Shown: positions 44,576 through 52,744 of the stretch, in pieces
How positions within the stretch are numbered: position 1 is the first letter of the stretch
How the letters are laid out: each line of letters starts with the position of its first letter
Source of the DNA: Saccharospirillum mangrovi
GTDB taxonomy: Bacteria > Pseudomonadota > Gammaproteobacteria > Pseudomonadales > Natronospirillaceae
DNA length: 64,000 bases
NCBI RefSeq assembly: GCF_003367315.1
Contig: NZ_CP031415.1
Location: forward strand, 2,912,001 to 2,976,000
Reading direction: 5' to 3'
Program-made: the position numbers and the translations under genes
Notes under the pieces: model-generated
Database searches by the model: none
The model's input: the letters and a program-made list of their open reading frames with translations, nothing else
What the model was told of the DNA's origin: nothing

Positions 44576-46464
44576 CAATGCACCTCCGCTAATTGCTCGG
44601 CAACCAGTTCTGCCAAATCGCGAATTTGCGGCCGCGGTTCGACTACACCTTCGAGCATGGCGGTGCATTGTTGGCAGGCCACGGCGATGGTATCGGCTTG
44701 AACGGCACGGGCGTCTTCGATGCGCATGTCGGCAATACGGCGTTCACCCGGCACATCGGTAATGGGCGCGCCACCGCCACCGCCGCAACAACGCGACCGA
44801 AAACCTGAGCGCTGCATTTCGCTGACTTCAATTCCCAGTGCGGCCAGCACAGAACGCGGCGATTCATATTCGCCGTTGTAGCGGCCCAGATAACAAGGGT
44901 CGTGATAGGTCACTGTGCCGGTTGATGTGGAATTCACTCGCAGTTGATGTTGCTCCAGCAAATCATTGATGAACATGCTGTGATGCATCACGTCGTAGTG
45001 CCCACCGAGTTCACCGTATTCATTGCGCAACACGTGGAAAGCATGCGGGTCGGTGGTAACGATGCGGTTGAATTGATATTGACTAAGCGTCGCAATATTT
45101 TGCCGCGCCAGTTGCTGAAAGGTGGCGTCATCACCAAGACGACGAGCCACATCGCCGCTGTCTTTTTCTTCATCGCCGAGGATCGCGAAATCGACGTTGG
45201 CAGCGCGCAAAATTTTTACGAAGGCGCGCAAAATACGCTGACTGCGCATATCAAAAGCACCGTCGCTGACCCAGAACAAAACATCGGCTTTTTGCTTGTC
45301 TTTTATCAGTGGTAATTCGAGGTCGGCCGCCCAATGCACACGGCTGGCCGGGTCGAAACCGTTGGGGTTATCGGTGGCGATTAAGTTGTCGATCACTTCC
45401 GCGCCTTTGTGCGGTGTCTCGCCGCGTTCGAGTGTCAAATAGCGGCGCATATCGACGATGGCATCAACGTGTTCAATCATCATCGGGCACTCTTCAACGC
45501 AAGCGCGGCAGGTGGTGCACGACCACAAGGTGTCGGCACTCACCAGGCCATCGACAATCACCTGCCCCGGTCCGCCTTTGGCGTCGCCGATGGGCTTACC
45601 CGGATAGGCACTGCCGGTGTAGTTGGCATCGGTACCGCCGGCCAAACCGACCACCATGTCCTGAATCAGTTTTTTCGGGTTCAGCGGTTGGCCGGCGGCG
45701 AAGGCTGGGCACACGGCTTGGCAACGGCCGCATTGTACGCAGGCGTCGAAACCGAGCAGTTGATTCCATTTGAAATCTTTCGGTTCGGCGACGCCCAAAG
45801 CGCCATCGAGATCGACCGCTTTCAAACCGGTCGAACGGCCACCGCCAAAGCGTTCGGGGCGACGATGAAACGCCAGATGCAAGGCACCGGCAAAGGCGTG
45901 CTTCATCGGCCCGCCCCAGCCCATGCCGAAGAGTAATTCTGATAAACCCAGTGCAATACCGATCAATAAAATCGCGCTGAATAACCAGCCGCCAAATTGA
46001 TCCGGCAACAAGCCACTGGCGATGAGCGTCAGCACAAAAAACGACGCCGAAAAACTCAACAGACTTTTCGGCAAGCGCATCCATGGGCCTTTGGATAACC
46101 GTTCTGGCGGATGAATTCTTCGACGGGTAACAAACACAGCGCCGACGAACATCAAGGCCGTGGCAAACAACAAAGGCCACAGTAAAAACGGACTGCGCAG
46201 ATTGAACAGATAGACCGGCAGGATCAGCAGCATCGCCAGCACAAACCCACCAGCGGTTGCGACGTGGGTGCGCGACATGGCTTTGTCGCGGTCCACCACA
46301 TGGTGCAAATCGACCAGATAACGACGCGGCATCGCCAATAAACCGGCCGCTAAATCAACCGCTTCGGGTTGGCCGGCGCGCCACAATAAAATTCGTCGCA
46401 CTGCGCCAATCACCAGCAGCAGCAACGCAGCCAATAGTAAGGCGGGTAATATACGATCAAGCAT
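44575..46464 (-). CDS. dgcB: Dimethylglycine demethylation protein DgcB
   Basis: 629 residues. Membrane-anchored iron-sulfur protein related to heterodisulfide reductase D: about six hydrophobic segments in the first 200 residues (ILPALLLAALLLLVIGAV onward), two [4Fe-4S] ferredoxin motifs (CVQCGRCQAVCPAF and CTTCRACVEECPM) and two CCG-type Cys domains in the C-terminal half (CYLGRYNGEY, SRCCGGGGGAP, CQQCTAML). Works with DgcA to demethylate dimethylglycine to sarcosine and pass electrons onward. Overlaps etfA by one base. Between it and dgcA lies an inverted-repeat element. Confidence 0.93.
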   Translation of the reverse strand: MLDRILPALLLAALLLLVIGAVRRILLWRAGQPEAVDLAAGLLAMPRRYLVDLHHVVDRDKAMSRTHVATAGGFVLAMLLILPVYLFNLRSPFLLWPLLFATALMFVGAVFVTRRRIHPPERLSKGPWMRLPKSLLSFSASFFVLTLIASGLLPDQFGGWLFSAILLIGIALGLSELLFGMGWGGPMKHAFAGALHLAFHRRPERFGGGRSTGLKAVDLDGALGVAEPKDFKWNQLLGFDACVQCGRCQAVCPAFAAGQPLNPKKLIQDMVVGLAGGTDANYTGSAYPGKPIGDAKGGPGQVIVDGLVSADTLWSCTTCRACVEECPMMIEHVDAIVDMRRYLTLERGETPHKGAEVIDNLIATDNPNGFDPASRVHWAADLELPLIKDKQKADVLFWVSDGAFDMRSQRILRAFVKILRAANVDFAILGDEEKDSGDVARRLGDDATFQQLARQNIATLSQYQFNRIVTTDPHAFHVLRNEYGELGGHYDVMHHSMFINDLLEQHQLRVNSTSTGTVTYHDPCYLGRYNGEYESPRSVLAALGIEVSEMQRSGFRSRCCGGGGGAPITDVPGERRIADMRIEDARAVQADTIAVACQQCTAMLEGVVEPRPQIRDLAELVAEQLAEVH

Positions 46465-46479
46465 TGTCTCGCTCCGCTC

Positions 46480-46565
46480 GAAACGGGAGACGTTGAACGG
46501 AAGACGCGAAACGCTGGGTTTGACTAACTGGCGTCAGGCGTCTTCCGTTCAGCGTCTTTCGTTCA
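46480..46565. repeat. Dispersed inverted repeat, copy 2
   Basis: Exact 13-base inverted arms GAACGGAAGACGC (46495-46507) and its complement (46538-46550) lie within a longer imperfect palindrome, about 27 bases per arm (46480-46507 against 46538-46564). The block 46538-46561 matches 16783-16806 of copy 1 with three mismatches. It fills the dgcA-dgcB gap, so it is transcribed as an mRNA hairpin between two genes of one operon. Confidence 0.75.
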
Positions 46566-46566
46566 C

Positions 46567-48630
46567 TCACAAATCCTTGCACAGCCGCAGCGCATCGTAG
46601 ATGGCCGCATGGGTGTTTCGCTGCGACACACAGTCGCCCAGGCGCCACAGAATCATGCCGCTGTCGCTGTTTTCCAGAACTGGCTGCGCCACGCAATCGA
46701 ACAACGCCTGCACGTCAATCTGGCCTTGGTTGATCGACTCGGCTTTCAAGTCGTAATACAGCGCTTCGTTTGGTCGCGTGCCATTTTCGACAACGATTTG
46801 ATCGACCACCCGCTCTTCTTTCTGGCCGGTGTATTCGTTTTCCAATACAGCGACTTTTTTGTCGCCTTCGGCGTAGACTTTTTCCAACATCATGTCAGAC
46901 GTCATGATGACTTCGCGCTCGTACAAGCTGCGATAATACGTTGGGAAAGTCGTGCCGCCGATGCCAACACCGGGCTTGATATCGTCGGTTACCAATTCCA
47001 CCAGGCTGCCTTTGCTGGCCAGATAATCGGCCGCCGACATGCCGGAAAATTCGCAGATGGTGTCGTACACCAGAACGTTCTCGCCGGGTTCGACTGCGCC
47101 GCTGAGAATGTCCCAGGTAGAGACCACCAACCCTTCGTCAAAACCCCAGTCCGGGTTCTGTTGCAGGAAAGGCGTGCCGCCGGTGGCGAGGATGCAGACG
47201 TCCGGATTCAGATCGCGAATCAAGGACGCATCGGCAGCGGTGTCGAAACGTAACTCAACATTCAGCCGCGCCAATTCCAGTGCATACCAGCGAGTGATAC
47301 CGGCAATCTGATCGCGCTGTGGTGCTTTGGCGGCCAGTGTGATTTGACCGCCGAGCTCACTGCCTTTTTCGATCAAGGTGACGTTGTGCCCGCGTTCGGC
47401 GGCCACACGCGCCGCTTCCATTCCGCCCGGTCCACCGCCGACAACCACGACGTTGCGCACCGGGCCGCTGGTTTTTTCGATGAGGTGCGGCAGGCCCATG
47501 TACTCGCGGGAAGTCGCAGCATTTTGAATGCACAGCACATCCAAACCCTGGTACTGACGGTCGATGCAGTAGTTGGCGCCGACGCACTGCCGAATCTGAT
47601 CGACCTGATCCATTTTGATCTTGGCGATAAAATGCGGGTCGGCAATGTGCGCGCGCGTCATACCGACAAAATCGACATAGCCAGCTTCCAGAATGCGTTC
47701 GGCCTGGTTCGGGTCTTTGATGTTTTGCGCGTGAATCACCGGCACGCTGACCACTTCTTTAATGCCCGCGGCCAAATGCAAAAATGGCTCCGGCGGGTAC
47801 GACATATTCGGGATCACGTTTGCCAACGTATTGTGGGTATCGCAACCGGAACCGACGACGCCGAAGAAATCGACTTCGCCGGTATCGTTGTAGTATTTGG
47901 CGATCTGTTTCATGTCGTCATGAGTCAGACCGTCGGGGTGAAATTCATCGCCGCAGATGCGCATGCCGACCACGAAATCCCGACCGACTTCGGCGCGTAC
48001 CGCCTTCAACACTTCCATGCCAAAACGCATGCGGTTTTCAAAACTGCCGCCCCATTCGTCGGTGCGTTTGTTGACGCGCGGTGACCAGAACTGGTCGATC
48101 ATGTGCTGGTGTACGGCCGACAATTCGACACCATCCAGACCGCCTTCTTTGGCGCGCCGCGCGGCCTGAGCGAAGTCGCCAATGACGCGCCAGATTTCTT
48201 CTTCTTCGATGGTTTTGCAGGTGGCGCGATGCACCGGTTCGCGAATGCCCGACGGCGACATCAGGTTCGGCCAGTTCTCGCCATCCCAACGCGAACGCCG
48301 GCCCATGTGGGTAATCTGGATCATGATTTTGCCGCCGTGTTTATGCACGGCGTCGGCCAGATTCTGAAAGTGCGGGATGATGCGATCGGTCGACAAATTA
48401 ACCGAACTCCACCAGCTTTGCGGGCTGTCAATCGACACCACACTGGAGCCACCGCAGATGCACAAACCGCAACCACCTTTGGCTTTTTCTTCGTAGTATT
48501 TGATGTAGCGTTCGGTGGTCATGCCGCCGTCGGTGGCGTACACCTCGGCGTGCGCGGTACTGACCACGCGGTTACGAATGGTGAGCTGATTGATTTTCAG
48601 CGGCGTGAACAGTTTTTCAAACTGGGACAT
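46567..48630 (-). CDS. dgcA: Dimethylglycine demethylase subunit DgcA
   Basis: 687 residues of the trimethylamine-dehydrogenase type: an FMN-binding old-yellow-enzyme barrel (1-340; HMGRRSRWDGENWP, GVELSAVHQHMIDQFWSP), an iron-sulfur segment (349-367) and an FAD/NAD domain (VVVVGGGPGGMEAARVAAER onward). It oxidatively demethylates dimethylglycine to sarcosine. In the iron-sulfur segment the expected C-x2-C-x2-C reads CVGANYC, so Cys 349, 355 and 367 are present but position 352 is Ala. Second gene of DUF5943-dgcA-dgcB-etfA-etfB; 70 bp separates it from the first. Confidence 0.93.
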   Translation of the reverse strand: MSQFEKLFTPLKINQLTIRNRVVSTAHAEVYATDGGMTTERYIKYYEEKAKGGCGLCICGGSSVVSIDSPQSWWSSVNLSTDRIIPHFQNLADAVHKHGGKIMIQITHMGRRSRWDGENWPNLMSPSGIREPVHRATCKTIEEEEIWRVIGDFAQAARRAKEGGLDGVELSAVHQHMIDQFWSPRVNKRTDEWGGSFENRMRFGMEVLKAVRAEVGRDFVVGMRICGDEFHPDGLTHDDMKQIAKYYNDTGEVDFFGVVGSGCDTHNTLANVIPNMSYPPEPFLHLAAGIKEVVSVPVIHAQNIKDPNQAERILEAGYVDFVGMTRAHIADPHFIAKIKMDQVDQIRQCVGANYCIDRQYQGLDVLCIQNAATSREYMGLPHLIEKTSGPVRNVVVVGGGPGGMEAARVAAERGHNVTLIEKGSELGGQITLAAKAPQRDQIAGITRWYALELARLNVELRFDTAADASLIRDLNPDVCILATGGTPFLQQNPDWGFDEGLVVSTWDILSGAVEPGENVLVYDTICEFSGMSAADYLASKGSLVELVTDDIKPGVGIGGTTFPTYYRSLYEREVIMTSDMMLEKVYAEGDKKVAVLENEYTGQKEERVVDQIVVENGTRPNEALYYDLKAESINQGQIDVQALFDCVAQPVLENSDSGMILWRLGDCVSQRNTHAAIYDALRLCKDL

Positions 48631-48700
48631 AAAGCGGCTCCCGGTTGAGCCCGAACGGGAACGGCCGTCCGGGTCTCACTGAATGTTGAAGGTCGGCGAA

Positions 48701-49231
48701 CTAGAGTGGTGTAACGTCGAACAAACCGAAATCGACGCCCTCTTGTGCTGCACTCTGTGTTTGTACCGCTCGGGTTTTTATTGCCAATCCTTGAGCCTCG
48801 GCAATTTGATCCAGCGCGCCGGCGAACCAACCGGTGAACATGTAATCCACCTTGCGATTGACCTTGCCGTAGAAATACACGAACGCGGAATGGTCGAGGC
48901 GAACTCGTGCAGTTCCCGCTGCAATGTCCAGCTGTTCGATGCTGAATAAACCCCAGCCACGTTGCGATAGTCGACGCATGTAATGCTCGAATACGGCTGC
49001 GCCGTTCAAGCCATGTAATTGCGCTTCTTTTTCACACCAGTGCCAGGCGGATTTGTAACCGGCTTTGTAGAGAATTTCGGCGTAACGTTCGGCACCAATT
49101 TCGTCTTCAATAGCCTGATGGTTGTTGATGAAAAAGTGCCGGGGCACGTACAGCATGGGCAGCGCATCGGTGGTCCAGACGCCGGTGTCGTCGTCAACTT
49201 CGATGGGCATTTCCGGGGCGTGATAAGACAT
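48701..49231 (-). CDS. DUF5943 protein of the betaine cluster
   Basis: 176 residues, corresponding by position and appearance to the uncharacterised gene before dgcA in Pseudomonas (between the dipeptidase and dgcA). It has a V4R-like small-ligand domain appearance: GAERYAEILYKAGYKSAWHW, RLSQRGWGLFSIEQLD and DHSAFVYFYGKVNRKVDYMF followed by GWFAGALDQIAEA. It probably binds a ligand or helps DgcA maturation (inference). First gene of the dgc operon; the proposed GbdR operator and -10 lie just upstream. Confidence 0.8.
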   Translation of the reverse strand: MSYHAPEMPIEVDDDTGVWTTDALPMLYVPRHFFINNHQAIEDEIGAERYAEILYKAGYKSAWHWCEKEAQLHGLNGAAVFEHYMRRLSQRGWGLFSIEQLDIAAGTARVRLDHSAFVYFYGKVNRKVDYMFTGWFAGALDQIAEAQGLAIKTRAVQTQSAAQEGVDFGLFDVTPL

Positions 49232-49261
49232 GGGAAAGACTCGGGTTCAACGATGCAACCC

Positions 49262-49325
49262 AGTCTACGGATGGGGGTTCAGCGGGCCTGAACTGGAAAC
49301 GACATTGGCTAAACCAAAAGCGCAA
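49262..49325 (-). promoter_or_regulatory. Proposed GbdR operator-promoter, dgc operon
   Basis: Minus strand: half-site TTGCG (49325-49321), second half-site TGTCG (49304-49300), starts 21 bp apart, then TAGACT (49267-49262), a -10-like hexamer starting 37 bp after the second half-site start. The same layout precedes five other units of this locus. The first half-site is the weakest of the set. Confidence 0.6.
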
Positions 49326-49330
49326 CCGCC

Positions 49331-50212
49331 TCAATTTGCTGTTTCAAGCGCCTGCGCCAGATAGTCGTACACCAGGCGCACGCGCCGGCTGGTGCGCAGT
49401 TCGCGGTGGGCCACCAGCCAGATGTCGGTGCTTGGCAAGGTCAGTTCCGGAAACACACGGCGGATACCGGGTTCGGCATCGCCGATTTCGGTCAGCATAA
49501 CGCCAACGCCAGCGCCGCTTTTGACCATCGACCAGTTGGCGATGTTGTGATTCACCGTGGTGGTGAACTGCGCCAGCGTCACCTCCGGTGCAAACGCCTG
49601 GATCAGCGTCAGTAACTGGTCCGCCTGATCGAAGCCGACAAACTCCATTTTCTCCAGCGCGTAGTGATCCAGCGAATCCAGGTAGTCGGCCGAGGCATAA
49701 AGGCCGTAAAGCGTTTGCCGGACTTTGCGGGCAATCAGTTCCGGCTCGGTTGGCCGGTAGGCGCGGATGGCGATGTCGGCCTCGCGGCGCATCAGGTCGC
49801 TGCTGGAGTTGGTGGCGATCAGTTGCAGGTGCAAACCCGGATGCTGTTGTTTCAGCCGGGTCAGAATGGGCGGCAGCAAATGCACCGCCATCAGTTCGGT
49901 CGCGCTCAGCGTCACCGGGCCGCTGAGCGATTGCGAATGGCCAGACGCCGATAACGAAAACTCGTTCGCCGCCTGCGCCATTCGGCGGACAAAGTGCGCC
50001 ATTTCCACGCCCTGGGGTGTCAACTCGACGGCATTAGCGTGGCGTTCGAACAACACCACGCCCAGTTCCTGCTCCAGCGCGGCCACTTGTCGTCCCAAGG
50101 TCGGTTGCGCCACGCCCAATGCCTGGGCGGCCGCTGAAAACGACCCTTCTTCCGCCGTCACCAAGAAGGCGCGGGCCCGGTTCCAATCGAAATTTACCGA
50201 TCGCCAATCCAT
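49331..50212 (-). CDS. LysR-family transcriptional regulator
   Basis: 293 residues. HTH region NRARAFLVTAEEGSFSAAAQ then VAQPTLGRQVAALEQELG (about 10-66), followed by a LysR co-inducer domain. LysR genes with this start (DWNRARAFLVTAEEGS) are common orphans in Pseudomonadales. It is divergent from the small lipoprotein operon (107-bp gap) and lies upstream of the dgc operon on the same strand. Target unknown; either neighbour could be controlled. Confidence 0.88.
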   Translation of the reverse strand: MDWRSVNFDWNRARAFLVTAEEGSFSAAAQALGVAQPTLGRQVAALEQELGVVLFERHANAVELTPQGVEMAHFVRRMAQAANEFSLSASGHSQSLSGPVTLSATELMAVHLLPPILTRLKQQHPGLHLQLIATNSSSDLMRREADIAIRAYRPTEPELIARKVRQTLYGLYASADYLDSLDHYALEKMEFVGFDQADQLLTLIQAFAPEVTLAQFTTTVNHNIANWSMVKSGAGVGVMLTEIGDAEPGIRRVFPELTLPSTDIWLVAHRELRTSRRVRLVYDYLAQALETAN

Positions 50213-50318
50213 CGCACACCCTGCACTAATGCATGCTCAGCTTGCCATTTTGCGTAAATACTAATCGTAATTGCATGCTTAACCTAGAAGCGTCTTTCAC
50301 CAACGCTCGGGGAATCCC

Positions 50319-50627
50319 ATGCCACTTCGTCTTTACTTGCTGATCAGCATTACCCTGATCACCGCCTGCTCGACCGTCACTCTGGCCCCGACGGCCGGGG
50401 TTGAGGGCGAGCCCAGCGTTCGCGAACACCGGCCCTTCTATCTTTTCGGCTGGATGGGCGACAACCAGGTATCCATCGACCACGCCTGTCCCGCCGAAGA
50501 CGTACAGCAAATTCAGGCCTATCGCTCTTTCAGCGATGGCGCCTTAACACTGCTGTCGCTGGGCCTCTACGCACCTTTGACTCTGGATACCTGGTGCGCC
50601 CATTCAACTGCGGAGATACAGCCATGA
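50319..50627 (+). CDS. Bor family lipoprotein
   Basis: 102 residues. Lipoprotein signal peptide with lipobox ITACS (Cys about 17). The mature part follows the pattern of the lambda Bor/Iss family: PFYLFGWMGDNQVSIDHAC, then a middle segment and LTLLSLGLYAPLTLDTWC, with two conserved Cys. Bor in lambda lysogens is an outer-membrane lipoprotein linked to serum resistance; chromosomal members have no known role. First of three overlapping genes; the next begins 4 bases before its stop. Confidence 0.8.
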   Translation: MPLRLYLLISITLITACSTVTLAPTAGVEGEPSVREHRPFYLFGWMGDNQVSIDHACPAEDVQQIQAYRSFSDGALTLLSLGLYAPLTLDTWCAHSTAEIQP

Positions 50628-50971
50628 AGCGTTTTTCCCCGGTTTTGCTGCTGGTTGCGGCCAGCCTCAATGGCTGCACCTATCTGACCTTTCACAACAC
50701 GCCAGCCGAGGACGACACGGCTACCTATCGCAGCGGCCAATGGCATCACGCCACGCTGTACGGCAGCCTGGAACTGAGCCGGCCAGTCGATACAAACCAA
50801 CTGTGTCAGGGTGGCGACTGGCAGACCATTCGCACCGAACACAGCGCCCTGGCGGTGCCGGCCTCGGCCGCTATGTGGCCGTTTTTCGGACCGTCGGTAT
50901 TGAGCATGGGCGCCTGGACGCCAAGCCGGATCGTTGTCGAATGCCGGGGTCACGCCGGTAGCAAGCAATGA
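50624..50971 (+). CDS. Small lipoprotein, Bor-like
   Basis: 115 residues from ATG 50624 (overlaps the previous stop as ATGA; the frame opens earlier at 50594, without support). Lipobox LNGCT puts the lipidated Cys near residue 18. The rest (HHATLYGSLELSRPVDTNQLC ... SMGAWTPSRIVVEC) has the same order of strands, hydrophobic stretch and final Cys as the Bor-like protein before it, suggesting an old tandem duplication. Function unknown. Confidence 0.72.
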   Translation: MKRFSPVLLLVAASLNGCTYLTFHNTPAEDDTATYRSGQWHHATLYGSLELSRPVDTNQLCQGGDWQTIRTEHSALAVPASAAMWPFFGPSVLSMGAWTPSRIVVECRGHAGSKQ

Positions 50972-51624
50972 AACGCGCCTGGTGTTGGATCGCCGCCGCC
51001 TGGTTGCTGGCGCTGGTGCCCAGCCTGGCCGGTGCCGTTCGCTTGTTGCAGTGGTCCGCCATCGTGCCGCAGCCGTTGCCGGTAGCGGCCGGCTCGCCAC
51101 TGGCTGTGGCACTGGTGCTGCACGTTACCGCCGTGATCTGTTTTGGCTGGCTGGCACCGTTGCAACTGTCACCATTAAGCCGCGCGCACCAGGCTCGCTG
51201 GCACTGGCGACTGGGTATGAGCGTCTGGTTCAGCGGCGTCGTTGCCGCCTTCTCCGGCCTGATGTTGAGCCAGTTCTATCCGCACGGACCATACGATGGC
51301 GCGGCGCTGCTGATGCTGCGTTGGCTGGCTGGAAGCTGGATGTTGTGGTCGCTGATGTTGGGGCTGACCAGAATTCGGCAGCGCCGGTTTTCCCAACACA
51401 GTGCCTGGATGATTCGCGCTTATGCGGTGGGGATGGGCGCCGGCACGCAAGTGCTGACGCATCTGCCGTTGTTGATTTGGCCTGAACTGGCCGGTGAACT
51501 TGCCCGCACCCTGTGCATGGGCGCGGGCTGGTTAATCAATGTTGTAATCGCTGAAGCGGTTATTGGTGGCTGGGTTCGTCGCCCCAGACTTCACCCAATA
51601 TCCGCATCCAGTTTTCGCCCATGA
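50968..51624 (+). CDS. DUF2306-type membrane protein
   Basis: 218 residues with about seven membrane segments (AAWLLALVPSLAGAVRLL, LAVALVLHVTAVICFGWLAP, FSGVVAAFSGLMLSQF and more). The LHVTAVICFGW, RWHWRLGM and HSAWMIRAYA patterns fit DUF2306/predicted membrane proteins with His residues that may bind haem or metal. Its last 65 bases overlap the convergent dipeptidase gene. Third gene of a coupled trio with two lipoproteins; role unknown. Confidence 0.7.
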   Translation: MKRAWCWIAAAWLLALVPSLAGAVRLLQWSAIVPQPLPVAAGSPLAVALVLHVTAVICFGWLAPLQLSPLSRAHQARWHWRLGMSVWFSGVVAAFSGLMLSQFYPHGPYDGAALLMLRWLAGSWMLWSLMLGLTRIRQRRFSQHSAWMIRAYAVGMGAGTQVLTHLPLLIWPELAGELARTLCMGAGWLINVVIAEAVIGGWVRRPRLHPISASSFRP

Positions 51625-52552
51625 TTTTCTGCGTCAGGCGTTCGGAGAAACCGTTGCGCAACAGCGCTTCGGTCAGGTTGGGAAATTCACCGACGGTGCG
51701 AATGCCTTCGGGGTTGACGATTTTTCCGAACTGGGTGAGTTCGCGGGCGTAGCCTTTGTCGTGCACCAGATAATCGAAGAAGGCTTTGTCCTGGCCTTGG
51801 GTGAAATCGGTGCCGATACCGATCTGGTCTTCGCCAACGATGTCGAGAATGTAGGCGATGGCTTCGACGTAATCGTCGATGGTCGCATCCGGCCCCTTCG
51901 CCAAAAACGGCGTGAACATGGTAACGCCAACAAAGCCGCCGTGGTCGGCAATAAACTTCAATTCTTCGTCGGATTTATTACGCGGATGTTCTTTCAAACC
52001 GGACGGCAAACAGTGCGAATAACAGACCGGTTTTTTCGACGCCAAGATCACTTCTTCGGAGGTTTTGCTGCCGACGTGTGACAGGTCACACATGATGCCG
52101 ACGCGGTTCATTTCGGCGACCACTTCGTGACCAAAACCAGACAGCCCGCCATCGCGTTCGTAACAACCAGTGCCGATCAGGTTCTGGGTGTTGTAGCACA
52201 TCTGCACCACGCCAACGCCGAGGTCTTTGAAGATCTGCACATAACCGAGTTGGTCTTCAAAAGCGTGAGCGTTTTGGAAGCCGAAGATGATGCCGGTTTT
52301 GCCCAGTTCTTTGGCTTTCAAAATATCGGCCGTGGTTTCAACCTTCATCACCAAGTCGCTGTTGGCTTCGATCAGGCGGTTCACCTGGACGATGTTATCG
52401 ACCGTATCCTGAAAATCTTCCCAGACTGAGACCGTGCAATTGGCCGCAGTGAGTTGGCCTTTGCGCATGTCTTCAAACAGCTCACGGCCCCATTTGGCGA
52501 TGATCAGACCATCGATGATGATGGAATCCTGGTGCAGGTTGGCGGCGGTCAT
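51560..52552 (-). CDS. Membrane dipeptidase family (M19) protein of the betaine cluster
   Basis: 330 residues. Peptidase M19 (renal dipeptidase) TIM barrel: N-terminal DSIIIDGLIIAKWG, NAHAFEDQLGYVQIFKDLG, VGVVQMCYNTQN, IMCDLSHVGSKTSEEV, PVCYSHCLPSGLKEHPRNKS and IGTDFTQGQ. The usual first metal motif His-x-Asp of M19 enzymes reads DGLI here, so metal binding may be altered. The same gene lies in the Pseudomonas dgc locus. No signal peptide, so cytosolic. Preceded by a proposed GbdR operator. Substrate unknown. Confidence 0.88.
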   Translation of the reverse strand: MTAANLHQDSIIIDGLIIAKWGRELFEDMRKGQLTAANCTVSVWEDFQDTVDNIVQVNRLIEANSDLVMKVETTADILKAKELGKTGIIFGFQNAHAFEDQLGYVQIFKDLGVGVVQMCYNTQNLIGTGCYERDGGLSGFGHEVVAEMNRVGIMCDLSHVGSKTSEEVILASKKPVCYSHCLPSGLKEHPRNKSDEELKFIADHGGFVGVTMFTPFLAKGPDATIDDYVEAIAYILDIVGEDQIGIGTDFTQGQDKAFFDYLVHDKGYARELTQFGKIVNPEGIRTVGEFPNLTEALLRNGFSERLTQKIMGENWMRILGEVWGDEPSHQ

Positions 52553-52591
52553 GGCAAAGCCTCGGCGAATAAAAAAGGGATGGATGCTGGC

Positions 52592-52655
52592 AGTGTATCC
52601 AGCGCTCTATGCGCCCAATTCACTGGACGCGACAACGGCAAACCCAAAATCGACA
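52592..52655 (-). promoter_or_regulatory. Proposed GbdR operator-promoter, dipeptidase
   Basis: Minus strand: two exact TGTCG half-sites (52655-52651 and 52634-52630) whose starts are 21 bp apart, then TACACT (52597-52592) starting 37 bp after the second. The -10 is 40 bases before the ATG. Confidence 0.68.
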
Positions 52656-52681
52656 TGCTGCACTGCGGCCCTATGCCGCAT

Positions 52682-52704
52682 AAAAAAGCTCGCCAATAGC
52701 GAGC
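52682..52704 (-). terminator. Terminator of gbdR
   Basis: GCTCGC (52688-52693) and GCGAGC (52699-52704) form a 6-bp stem with a 5-base loop, followed on the minus strand by six T. It separates gbdR from the dipeptidase promoter. Confidence 0.75.
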
Positions 52705-52744
52705 CTTTAAACGCAATGCACACCTAAACGCAATGCACGTCGTT

